Shown here piece after piece: positions 34,325 through 44,883 of a stretch of 64,000 bases of DNA. Origin of the DNA: Zychaea mexicana (taxonomy: Eukaryota > Mucoromycota > Mucoromycetes > Mucorales > Lichtheimiaceae); assembly GCF_025766255.1 (NCBI RefSeq), contig NW_026516681.1, positions 310,001 through 374,000 of the forward strand. The letters are read 5' to 3'. The translations under genes and the position numbers were made by a program. Within the stretch, counting starts at the first letter, position 1. Each line of letters begins with the position of its first letter. A model generated the notes under the pieces. That model made no database searches. It saw nothing but the letters and a program-made list of their open reading frames with translations, and was not told the DNA's origin.

Positions 34325-34993
34325 AAAGGAGATCAGCACTGATCATATTGTATTTTACCCGTTGTTTTGATTTTGAAACGAATATATGCGCACATACAAC
34401 GTATGTCACATCAAACTTATGACCAATGCTTTTGCTTTTCCATTCAGCATTCCCTTTCTCCCACTCCTTTATTGTTCTTTCTCATTAGCAATCAGCAAAA
34501 TAAATTTAACTACTTATACGATCGGAACCAATAACCAATAGGTTTTGCAGGACCGACTCGCGTGTATATGTAACGTATGTGCGCAAAAAAAATAAAAGAA
34601 GGTTGCGTATATGTACAGCGCTTATTTCTATGGATAAGGACAGTAGATGAGAAAGGGATCAGCGAGAGGTTTTTTTTGACTTCGGTGATACAACTTCGCG
34701 CGATTTTCGCTCGAGCATTTTGAGATAATTCAAAGTGACGCCGTTACACAGATCCTAAATCACAAATTGAGCGCATTTTGCGGTTTGTTGGTCCATGCCA
34801 AGAAGGACTGCTTCTTTATGCTTGATAGGCCTTTTTTTTAATGCTAGTTGTTATGCTGCCAAAGTGTACTCGTACGCATATAAGAGAATAACTAAAGAGA
34901 GAAATAGAGAAGGTTCACATATATAAAAACTTAAAAATTGCTGCAACCTTTCCGCTCATGTGGCATCTTTCTTCTGTTTTGTTTGCAGGCAAA
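34325..34993. other. Intergenic stretch upstream of the HAK gene
   Basis: Holds the lectin 3' flank and HAK promoter, with a possible TATA element (CATATAAG) near 34878. A CAG acceptor-like site just before the ATG at 34994 could close a leader intron. Confidence 0.5.
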
Positions 34994-37739
34994 ATGTTAA
35001 CCGAATCAAAAACCGACAAGCTTGATCTGGATCCAGAGAGCATACTCGAGTTTAGCCAGGAGAAAACTATCTTCAACTCGATACAAACGAAGAATTCTAA
35101 AGATGTGCTCATGAATACAGATGCACCTTCTCGACCGGTAAAGAAAATATACTTCTCTCTCCTTCCTGTAAATTCGACAAAAAGAACTGTGATCTGCGTC
35201 TAACCCTTGTCCGTTTGTTTGGCTGACAACAGGTCATTAGCAAGAAAACAACCCTTTTTCTTGCTTATCAAGCGATCGGTGTCATTTACGGCGACATTGG
35301 TATGTCTTCTAAGCTATGGCACGTAGTATTAGGGCTGAAATCTATTTAAATTTAGGAACATCGCCATTGTATACCTATTCCTCTACGTTTACGGACAATC
35401 CTACGCGCGAAGACGTCTTGGGCGCATTGTCAGTTATCATTTGGTCAATGACACTTGTAGTTTCAGTCAAGTACTGTATATTTGTATTATCGGCTAACGA
35501 TCATGGCGAGGGTGGCACTTTTGCTCTGTATTCATTGCTATCACGCTATGTAAGTATTTGCATGCTCTATTTACGCTTACTTGATGATTGTATCAGTGAG
35601 AAAAATGATGTTTTTTGCTCATCTCCATTCACTCGCTCTGATTCCTTTACTAAAGGCAAATATCAATTGGAACAATCCGAACGCAGTTGGCCGAGCCGGC
35701 TTTAAACGATATCCCACCGGTGACATTAAAAGTGTGAACCGAGGACTGCGTCGCTGGATTGAAAACTCGAGCTTTCTACGCCATTTGATCAACTTGCTAT
35801 CCATCATCGGTGTTTGTATGGTCATTGCTGATGGAATGCTGACACCAGCCCAAAGTGGTAAGAAGGAATAGAAGAGCAAAAAAAAAGCAGCCTTGAATCA
35901 TTAACCAAAACTTAACTATTTCATTATAAACATAACATGTTATGTAACTATTCGTAGTGATTGGCGCTATTCAAGGTCTCCGGGTTGAGGCACCGCAAAT
36001 CACTATTGAAGCGCGTACTGGCATATCCGAGGTTATTCTCATTCTCATTTTCCTGATCCAAGGCTTTGGCACGACCAAAATAGGCGTAACATACGCACCC
36101 ATCGTGATTATCTGGCTTTTGCTGAACCTGTCCTGCGGTATATACAGCGTTATCAAATACGATGCAAGCGTCTTTCAAGCATTCTCTCCGTATTGGATAT
36201 ACCATTGGTTTGCTTCTCACGGCACACATGGATGGGAAATGTTAGGTGGAACGCTGATGAGTATCACTGGTATGGAAGCCCTATTCGCTGATGTGGGTCA
36301 TTTTTCTCCTACAGCGGTCCGCTTTTCTTGGCTTTTCTTTGCTTATCCCGTAAGTTATGGACTAGTGATATTCAGTGCCACATCAGTAATGCATGTGTGT
36401 GTGCGTTCTTAAACTAAATTATGCGCTTCACTTTTTTATGCTCTGTATCAGTGTCTACTAATGGCGTATATCGGTGAAGCTGCAGTTATCGTGTCTGATT
36501 CAACTAATACTGCGTGGTTAAATCCGTTCTACTCTATGGTCCCCGCTCAAGCATTTTGGTTCGCCTTTGTTATAGCTGTACTTGCTGCCATTGTCGCTTC
36601 TCAAGCTATGATCACTGGATGTTTCTCCATTCTTAGTCAGGCTATGAATCTCTCGTGCTTTCCTCAACTCAAGGTGGTGCACACATCCACCAGGTTCAAG
36701 GGCCAGGTGTATATTCCTGTCGCAAATTGGCTCTTGATGCTTGGAACGCTTGCCGTGGCAGGTGGTTTTCAAGATACCACAGCTCTTGGTAATGCCTATG
36801 GTGCTTGTGTTATCACTACGGCATTCATCACAACGATCCTTATGACATTGGTGACGTCTATTGTCTGGCGCTGGAATATCTTCTTCTCGATCGCTTTTCT
36901 CCTGTTCTTTGGACTTATTGATGGCGCTTATCTCACATCAACTTTACGCAAGGTACCCCAAGGTGCATGGTTTACAATTGTGGTTGCTGCTGTGCTGTCT
37001 GCTGTAATGTATATCTGGCGGTACGGCACACTGCGTCAATGGGAATACGAGGGCATGCTCAAGCTCAAGTTGCGCAAGGATATGCTCCTCCCGGAAGAAA
37101 GCAGCGATGCGAATACTGTTGCCAACCAGGTCACTACAAAGTTGAACACTACCATGATTGTATTTGACCCAGCTGGTTTTGATTCGCCCATGTCGATCCA
37201 GCACTTGCAGAGCGTGTTGCACGTGGAGCCTACTGTTCAGATCTTTTGCCATCTCCGCCATGCTAATATCGCTAACGTAAGTCTTGTTTCTACACGTGCC
37301 AAGTATTTCAGCCGTTTACTAACTACTATGTTTATATGTTGCTCAAAAATGACGATAGGTTCCGGCCGACGAGCGGATGATTGTGTTTAAGCCGGAAGAA
37401 ACCACATCAACTTATCGTATTATCCTACGCCAAGGTTACAACGACTTACCCGACACAAGTGCCGAGTTTGGTATTATGCTTTCAAACAGGATTGCCCAAC
37501 TACTGCAAGAAGAGAACCTGCAATCTGAATTGGATATCGTCACAGCGGCACAAGCTCATCAGCTGACATATCTTACAAACACCATTAACGTCAACTCCAG
37601 ACCTGGTGCGTTCTTCATTCATCGCTTCCTAATTGAAATGTATGCATGGCTCAGACGAAATACCATGGGAAACCAACAAGAGATGTATGGAGTTCCAGTG
37701 GAGAAGATGATTCAGATCGGTATACAATATGAGCTCTGA
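34994..37739 (+). CDS. HAK/KUP/KT-family potassium transporter
   Basis: Exons 34994-35137, 35233-35299, 35356-35549, 35656-35857, 35958-36349, 36452-37276 and 37359-37739 give 734 residues. The first helix carries the family signature GVIYGDIGTSPLY at 64-76. Other landmarks are ANDHGEGGTFALYSLL, GVCMVIADGMLTPAQSVIGAI, SITGMEALFADVGHF and NAWLMLGTLAV-like helices (here NWLLMLGTLAV). About 12 spans are followed by a cytosolic C-terminal domain of about 230 residues. Fungal HAK proteins perform high-affinity, proton- or sodium-coupled potassium uptake at the plasma membrane and are usually induced by potassium starvation. All splice junctions keep phase and no key residue looks lost. An in-frame ATG at 34958 is possible, but a splice acceptor lies between the two. 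Confidence 0.95.
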
Positions 37740-38329
37740 TACTTTTGTTGCGTCATTACTCTTTTTTTTTTATTTTTTTGTCGAGTCTATCCTTTTTTGC
37801 ATACTTGAACATATTACTACCCTCTTTATATATATTACGAGTACTATTACTTATTATAATGAGTTTTTACTTCTTCTTTCAATATGTACTGTCTATTTTG
37901 AATACGCTACTGTAGATTAGCAACATTTATAATAAAAATTATGTCCTTCTTGTGACCTAAGGGTAGCTATACAGTAGCTTTAAATTTCGCTTTTTTTTCA
38001 ACAGCATTATTTCTAAAATGATATTGCTTAAGACAACTGATATTGTTGGCAGTTGGTGGCCTGTGTGTTAGGTACAGGAAGACAAGGTGCACCACCCATT
38101 ATAAGTATTGAGTTGCAACGTGAATACATCAACCCTCCTTTCCAATCAATTTACAGCGGATGTTGACGAGAAAGCATTATGGCGTCTTTCTCCCTTATCT
38201 TTATTAAATATGTAATATGGCAATTTAAAAAACAACACATCTTAAACAATTATATGGAAAGGGTAAAATCTTAACGTGGCAACTGATATTCGAATCATTG
38301 ATAGAATTTGTATATATTACTGTAGACGA
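37740..38329. other. Intergenic stretch between convergent genes
   Basis: AT-rich 3' flanks of the HAK and GH31 genes. No feature was recognised. Confidence 0.6.
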
Positions 38330-41164
38330 TTATTTATTTAATGATGATGATCGAGGTGAAGATGATGATGCAATGGAAGAGTAGTAATGGTTTGCAAAAG
38401 AAATCAAATCATTCAATAATCCGTCGTCTTGTCGTGGTTCCTTGACAAATGCGGCCGGTTGTCCCAGCGGTGTATCTACAACCTTATAACTTCCATCCGC
38501 TTCAAAATATTTTCCTGTCCAAATATGTCTCCATGATATGCCACTATTTTCGTGTGGGAAGTACACTTTGACAAACGATGCCGAGGGCGAGACGGTAGGT
38601 GCTATCATCAAGTGAGGTCCCAGCAAGTATTGTGAATGCACAATTTGTCGGACAGTTGGATCGTCAGGATAATATAGTACTAAATGTCGCATCAAAGGCC
38701 AGCCCTTTTCATAAGCCTCTTGTATGTACTGTTTTCGATATGGTGCTAAAGCTGCGTAGAGTTGTGCTGTGTGTGCAAAGTGAGCGTAGGTTTCTGTATA
38801 TGTATATGGAGTTAAAAAGATGATTTAGTTAGAATATTGCTCCTTTCTCATATCAGTAATTGCTAGTTATAGGTTGAAGTGATCATTAGTGTTACCCTCG
38901 TCTTGGTAAAATTGAGCATTCTTTTCAGGCAATATACCTAATCAAGGGTATCAATGAATAAGTTTATGATATTGAGCTATTTTGAAGTAGCTGGAGAAAT
39001 AATTATAGAATTGGAAGTATAGCCATACCCTCTTGTGTTCGATAGACGGCGGTGAAAGCGGCAAGTTCCATCCATCGGTAAAGTAAATCTCGGTTTCGTG
39101 ACATGGAAGCACCAGGCAACAAGCCTTCAATAGTAGTAAATCCACCAACATCACTGTGATTGAGAGAGAATCCAGAGAAACCTCCCGACAGCATACCCGT
39201 TACCTATACCCACATGATAGTATTAGGGCAGAGGTTCTTTTGGCGAGGTCATCATCAATAATGGAAGGAAACGAATTATCTTACCGCACTTTTCAGGCCA
39301 TCTGTTTGATCCCAAGTTACATTGTGGTCACCGGACCATAGCAATTGCAGGTGCTGTGGTGATCGCGTGTATCCAGAGCGCAGAAAACACACGGGTTGAT
39401 GGTCTAAATCTGATTCCTCGATAGACTCTTGATACAGCCTTGCCCAAGACTCAGCATACCGGTTATGATACGCAGACGATGGTTGTTGCGAATGTAATGT
39501 CACCCCCTCGATGCTGCACGGCAGATTTTCACCCATGTCAACCATCATACCAGAAACGCCCACATCCCAGAATTGCTGCTTGACAACCTGTTTGAACCAT
39601 GCAACTGCTTCTGGATTCGTCAGATCCAGTAGCCCAGCCTCCAATCCACCCGACTGGATCATTTCCTTTTTGGATGAAATTTTTACAAAATAGCCATTCT
39701 GCGTTGCTTCGGCAAACAAGTCGCGCTTGGCACCTTGTTTTGGGACCAGTAATGGATTGACGTAGGACATGACACCAATATTTCTGTCGCGGCGTAGTTC
39801 CTCCACCAAATTTTGCCAGTCCGGGTACAATTGCTCATCATGTTCCCAATGCCACCAGAGTCGTTTCAGAGCAACTGTGCTCGTCAACGGCTGTAAGCGT
39901 TGACCACACCAATCAGGCACCAACACGGCGGCGACGGGTGTTTGATGCTGTTCCATTTGAGCAACAATTTGTCGTACTTTTGCGCTACCGCCTTGGATAC
40001 AAGCGACCACGCCTTTGTTGATCCAGTCAGGCAATGGCTGCATACGTCCAGCATAAGAAGTGTATTCCGTTATCAGGTCGAGCATCGAATCACCGTCAAT
40101 GATGCGGCCGACAAGATCATTGTCAATGCTATTGTTGACACGGATAGTAACACGGTCGGGTTCGCATAAATCGAAGCTAGCATATTCGGATGTTTCGAGA
40201 CACAGGCAGCGCTTGTCAGATGTGACATACTGTGGAACGCTGACGTAGGACGCGCAGTGGCCGTCATCACCACTGAAATAACCTTCGACGAAACTCTTGG
40301 CGGAGCTGAAGAACGACGATGTCTTTATAGTTCTGTGAGCAGCATATAACGAATTATACAGAAATGAGGCTTCCTTTCGTCACTCCATTTTTACATACCT
40401 GCGGCCCACCACATCCGTGTCCTCGTTCCCTAGTACATATGAAGTAACGATTTGTTGGTTTACGCTGTCTAATGTATCGGAAAAACAAGAAATGAACAAC
40501 TCAAACCTTATTAAGACGGGCACCTTGTGACCCTTTAACGATGAATAGACAAACTGCTCACCAAAGCCATAAAAGTCTTCTTCCTTGCGACTCTCGTACG
40601 TTAGAAAAAGACGTCGATAATTGGCCATGGGTGAGTCCCGTTCTGTAATTCTGGCTGTGAACTGGAGCTGGTGCGGGCTGAGCTCTTTAATGATAAACTC
40701 GTAGCTGAGGTGTGTAGGCGGAGCAATGCGAGTTCCCAGACCACCGTATATGATCACTGTATCATTGCCACTAGGAGCAATGCGAGTAATGGTTTGTAGT
40801 CGTGTGGCTTTTTCGTCGTGCTCGACAATTTTGTACAGACTGTCATTATATTCCATAGGAATAATTTCATCATCACCAAGACTGGATGCAAGGAATGGGA
40901 TATTGTGTAGTGCTATATATCACTTGAGTCCGTTAAATGACTATTGGAAGGATAAATGATGACGGTAGTATATACCGTACATTTCCATATGACGCGTCCC
41001 TTGTTGTTTCTTATAAAAACTGCTCGAGCTTCTTCATCGACTTGAACGGTAAAGTGGCCGGTGGAAATTTCGCGGTCGAGGACGACGTTCCCGATAGACA
41101 GCCGTGGTTCAACATAACTGTCGAGTGGTGCCAGTCCCATTGATTTAATGAAGGATTGGAACAT
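38330..41164 (-). CDS. Glycoside hydrolase family 31, YihQ-like (sulfoquinovosidase-type branch)
   Basis: Exons 41164-40981, 40912-40507, 40464-40399, 40332-39285, 39203-39029, 38937-38896 and 38793-38330 give 794 residues; if the 42-bp intron 40506-40465 is not spliced, 808. The retaining GH31 nucleophile is Asp484 in MMVDMGENLP and the acid/base Asp554 in LWSGDHNVTW. Many blocks follow E. coli YihQ rather than maltase-type GH31: FGEQFVYSSLKGHKVPVLI, CIQGG, DWCGQR, KRLWWHW, DLTNPEAVAWF and NHSDVGGFTT. YihQ cleaves sulfoquinovose from sulfoquinovosyl glycerol. Of its five substrate-recognition positions (Q, Q, R, W, Y, from memory), this protein has Gln332, Arg376 and Trp379, but Pro358 and Phe590 at the other two. 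The substrate is therefore uncertain. There is no signal peptide, so it is probably cytosolic. Confidence 0.88.
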
Positions 41165-42383
41165 TGTAAAAGAGCAGAAAGTGTGTAGAGTGTCGCAAAG
41201 GGATAGAAAAAGTGGAAGAGAGAGGTTATAGTAATGCTACGGTACGCCAGGTTCCGAGGCGAATTAAATTGGTAAGAGCAAGGTCACCCCACGTGGCTTG
41301 AAACATTTTTCTAGGGTCCATTTATCATTTCCTTGCATAACCCTTTCCTTCTTACTCAAACATCGATCATGATACTGCACGCAATTTTTGTTGTCCTTCT
41401 AACAGGACACAACGCGCACACGGCACTTTATGAAATGTAACCCTCTCTTACAAGCAATAACCATCATTTCGACCGCTAGTGTAAGTAGTTGTATAAAATG
41501 GTTCTTCGTCTGATCAATAGCATGTTTGCGTTGCACAACAATTATCTAACTATTTTAGGAATTATCAAGAGCACTCCAATAGATATGTAGTACGCTTGTA
41601 GATGTTTTGGTGAACTCGTTATAACGTAAACAAACAAAAATTCCTTCTGTCGCGTGCTTAAACCCAAAAGCAAAAGTCACGGTACAGTATAGTACATATG
41701 TATCTTGCTTCTGACAATATTCATGGTGCAGTAGCAGACTAACCTATTGTAAACATCGATCTTTCATTATAATTCCTTCCGCGCAGTGAACGGCAGCGCG
41801 CTATGAGCACTAAATAAGTGTCAGCATAGCCGACAGTCAAGAATACGCTGGAATAAACGAGGATTGCTGAAACCCCGGTAACTCGGCTGTATTTACTATC
41901 GATGTGCGCAGTGGCACTATATCACTATTAGAGGTTTGTAGGCAATGAGCTGATACTTTTGCAGCCAATAAGCGTTCTGCCTTGCTTTTCCATGTCATTT
42001 AACTCAGGACTTCTTATCAAATTCTCATTGTAACCCAGGGGATAGTCTATTTCAATAGCGAGAGAGTCCATCAAAAGTCAGATAGCATTAGACATATGCA
42101 ATAATCTGTATGAAGCTCCAACAAATATCTCCTTGGAGTAACAATATGCATAACCATAATATAGAAGGCCTGTTCCTTTTTTAAGGGTGATATGGCGCTA
42201 ACTGACACTGCAGCAGTACCTGCGCCAGTGTTTAGCGCAGGTTTCACTTTAAAAAAAATGATTACGCATGCTTACGCCAGCGTTTCATGAAGTTCGGATT
42301 GACGGAGGAATTTTTACAGCGATTTTCCAGCCCAAGTATATAAGAGGGAGGTACAAGATACATATTTGGCCAAATTAAGGTCA
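41165..42383. other. Intergenic stretch
   Basis: AT-rich DNA upstream of GH31 and before the decayed SQR gene. Nothing was recognised. Confidence 0.5.
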
Positions 42384-44106
42384 TGTTTTGCTGCTACTAC
42401 ACTTGCCGTGCCCCCTCGTTGTTGTCGAAACGTTATTTTGCTACTGCAGTACAGAATGCTCCTGTTGCTGAAAGAAGTACAAGGTTGCTGTTGTTGGCGT
42501 TGGACCTAGTGGTCTATCATGTGACGGTAGATTTTGTACTATAGAAACCACAAGATATGTTATTAGTCAACGAACTCTTCGCAAATAAAACTTTTAATAG
42601 TCGCTTCAACGATCTCAAAAATGCTTGGCAAGGATCAAGTCGTCATCATCATACCACTTAAGTATTTTAGCGCGATTATCACCACGACAATAATAGTTAA
42701 GCTAGTGGGTAACTGATCTCTTTTTCTCTCTATTTCGAATGCGATAATTGTATAGCATCCACCGTTATGGAATGTTAGTGGCGGTCTAAATAGCTCAAAG
42801 AGAACCAAAGGCCGATGGCATTATTTATCCCAGACAAGACAGACTGGTTTCAAGATAGCGTTAGTGGACTTGCACCCGATATGAGCAAGCTTATACTAGG
42901 TGACGGCAAGATCACCGTTGGCTACAACTATCTGGTTGTTGCAGCCGTTACTCCAATCAACCGGGACCAGATCAAGGGTCTCAAAGAATCCTTAGGCAAA
43001 GATGAACTGATATCTAGCTATTCCCCCGAGAACGTGCAAAAAACATACAAGTTCATCCAAGCTTCTAAAGGCGGTAATGTACTTTCTCTTACCGAAATAC
43101 ACTCATCAAGGTATATGATCCTTTCAATTGTGTGATAACAGAAAAGTGTGGAAATGTACGGAAATGAGGATGGTATAAAATAACAGATGATTAATAGAGC
43201 TCTCTAGCGACATATGTTTGTGTAAGATTGTAATGTCCTGATGCACCTACAAAGATCGTATTTTTAGCCGAAAAAGCTTTCCGCTTGCAAGGCATCCGGC
43301 ATAAATCCAAAATTATCTACAACAGCAGTCTGGAGAAACCGTAGGGTTTCCCTCAATATGCCCCCGTTGTCGACAAACTAGTCCAAGAGCGCAACACAAC
43401 ATTTAACGCGAAGCAAGAGCTTGTCGAGATCCGACCCAATGATCGCAAGGCTATTTTCCGCAATCTCACCAACCCAGAACAAGAAGAACTCAAAGCCTGT
43501 TATTACGATTTTCTCCATGTTGCACCACCTCTACCCCGCCTAAATTTATCAAGGACATCACGCTGGCAGATCAAGCGGATTGTTGATATCGACGAGTATA
43601 CCGTCACAACAAGTACAAGAACGTCTTCTTTTTGGGCGACTGTTCCAAATTGCCTACCGGCGAGACAATTGTGGCGGTCACAATTGAGTCTGGTGTGCTC
43701 AGATTGACGATTTGATAGGCAAAAAGATAAAGAAAGCTGAGTATGATGGTTATGCCAGTTGCCCATTTGTTGTAGGCCGTAAGGAGCTTGTGCTGGCCGA
43801 ATTCTCAGTACAGGTATTTACTATCTATATACATTCTTTTTTCCCTCTTATCCAGATGGATCGATGATTGCTCCAAGTTTTGTGAGCTACATAATGATGC
43901 TCGTTTTATTGTAGCATAATACCGGCAAACTGCTGGAAACGTTCCCTATCAATCAGCGCCGTGTTAGTGCGTTTACTCAGTGTATAAACAAAGAATCCTC
44001 CTACATTTAATTGGAACGGGTTATTGACAGACAGATGGAAGGGTCCAACTGCGTTTCCTAAAAGCCATGGCTTCTTATCGTTTCGTTGATAAAGAAAAAT
44101 ACCACT
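42384..44106 (+). pseudogene. Decayed sulfide:quinone oxidoreductase (SQR/HMT2-type)
   Basis: Fragments of a mitochondrial SQR lie in order on the plus strand but in different frames. They are a presequence-like start (MFCCYYTCRAPSLLSKRYFA, 42384), an FAD dinucleotide motif VAVVGVGPSGLS at about 42489 after a frameshift, and FIPDKTDWFQDSVSGLAPD at about 42824. AEKAFRLQGIRHKSKIIYNSSL follows at about 43269, FFLGDCSKLPTGET at about 43625, YDGYASCPFVVG at about 43744, and the C-terminal WNGLLTDRWKGPTAF motif at about 44016. In-frame stops occur in several blocks (for example after PEQEELKAC) and the 42540-42770 segment is unreadable. One intron (about 43814-43914) still looks normal. SQR normally oxidises sulfide and passes electrons to ubiquinone; this copy cannot make a full enzyme. 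Sequencing error is an unlikely explanation for so many lesions. Confidence 0.85.
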
Positions 44107-44883
44107 ATTCTACATGTCAATCAATCTTCTACGTGAACAATGTAATATTTGCCTTCTTCGTTTAATGTCGTAACTACTCACTTTTATTTCTACAGTACAA
44201 TTCCTGCTGCTGCTGCTGCTGTGCCACATTGCGATAATGTATTGGGAAACACAGTGTAGTAAGTAGACAGATTGTGATGTATTATTAATATGAGAGACTA
44301 GTTGACCTGCGCCATGAGCGTGCGGTCGCTTCCTTGCGGTACTAGTTGTTCAAGGGTACAAGAACACTGAATATGATATGGTGCCATCATTTTTGACAGG
44401 TTGCTGCTGCGAATATATAGGCTCGTTTAATTTTATTGACTAAGGTAAAATTTAGTTCATGACCAAGCTTTAGAATGGATGTTTGTTTCATCTTTTTTTG
44501 ACGTGCAGTGATAAAGCCATGAGACGAAAATAGCTAAGCTAAATCCGTCACCTCGTAAAAACTGCGCCTTGCAAGCAGGAGTGGGTGATTGATCATGCTG
44601 TTGACGATCCTAGCCCCTCCTAATCTTTACAGGTACTACACTGCTGCGGTAGCCTTCAAAGTGAAAGGACAAATCATGACTCATAGACGCAATTTGAGAG
44701 GAAATATATATAGAGTTTCTTTCAATAACACGGAAGAAACAACAAAAATCACATCGTTCTTTTTTTTTTACTGCGGTAAGCGCTTTTTGAAATCTAAAGT
44801 AACAAATATGCCCAAGATGGAGTGGATTGCATAATACTAGTTTTCTTACTTTTCCTTTCTTCTGCTTCATATACTACACCCCA
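44107..44883. other. Intergenic stretch
   Basis: AT-rich promoter region of the GTPBP1-like gene. No gene was recognised. Confidence 0.55.

Noticed and set aside
36461..37261. Minus-strand frames inside the HAK gene
   Set aside because: Antisense shadows of a conserved coding exon.
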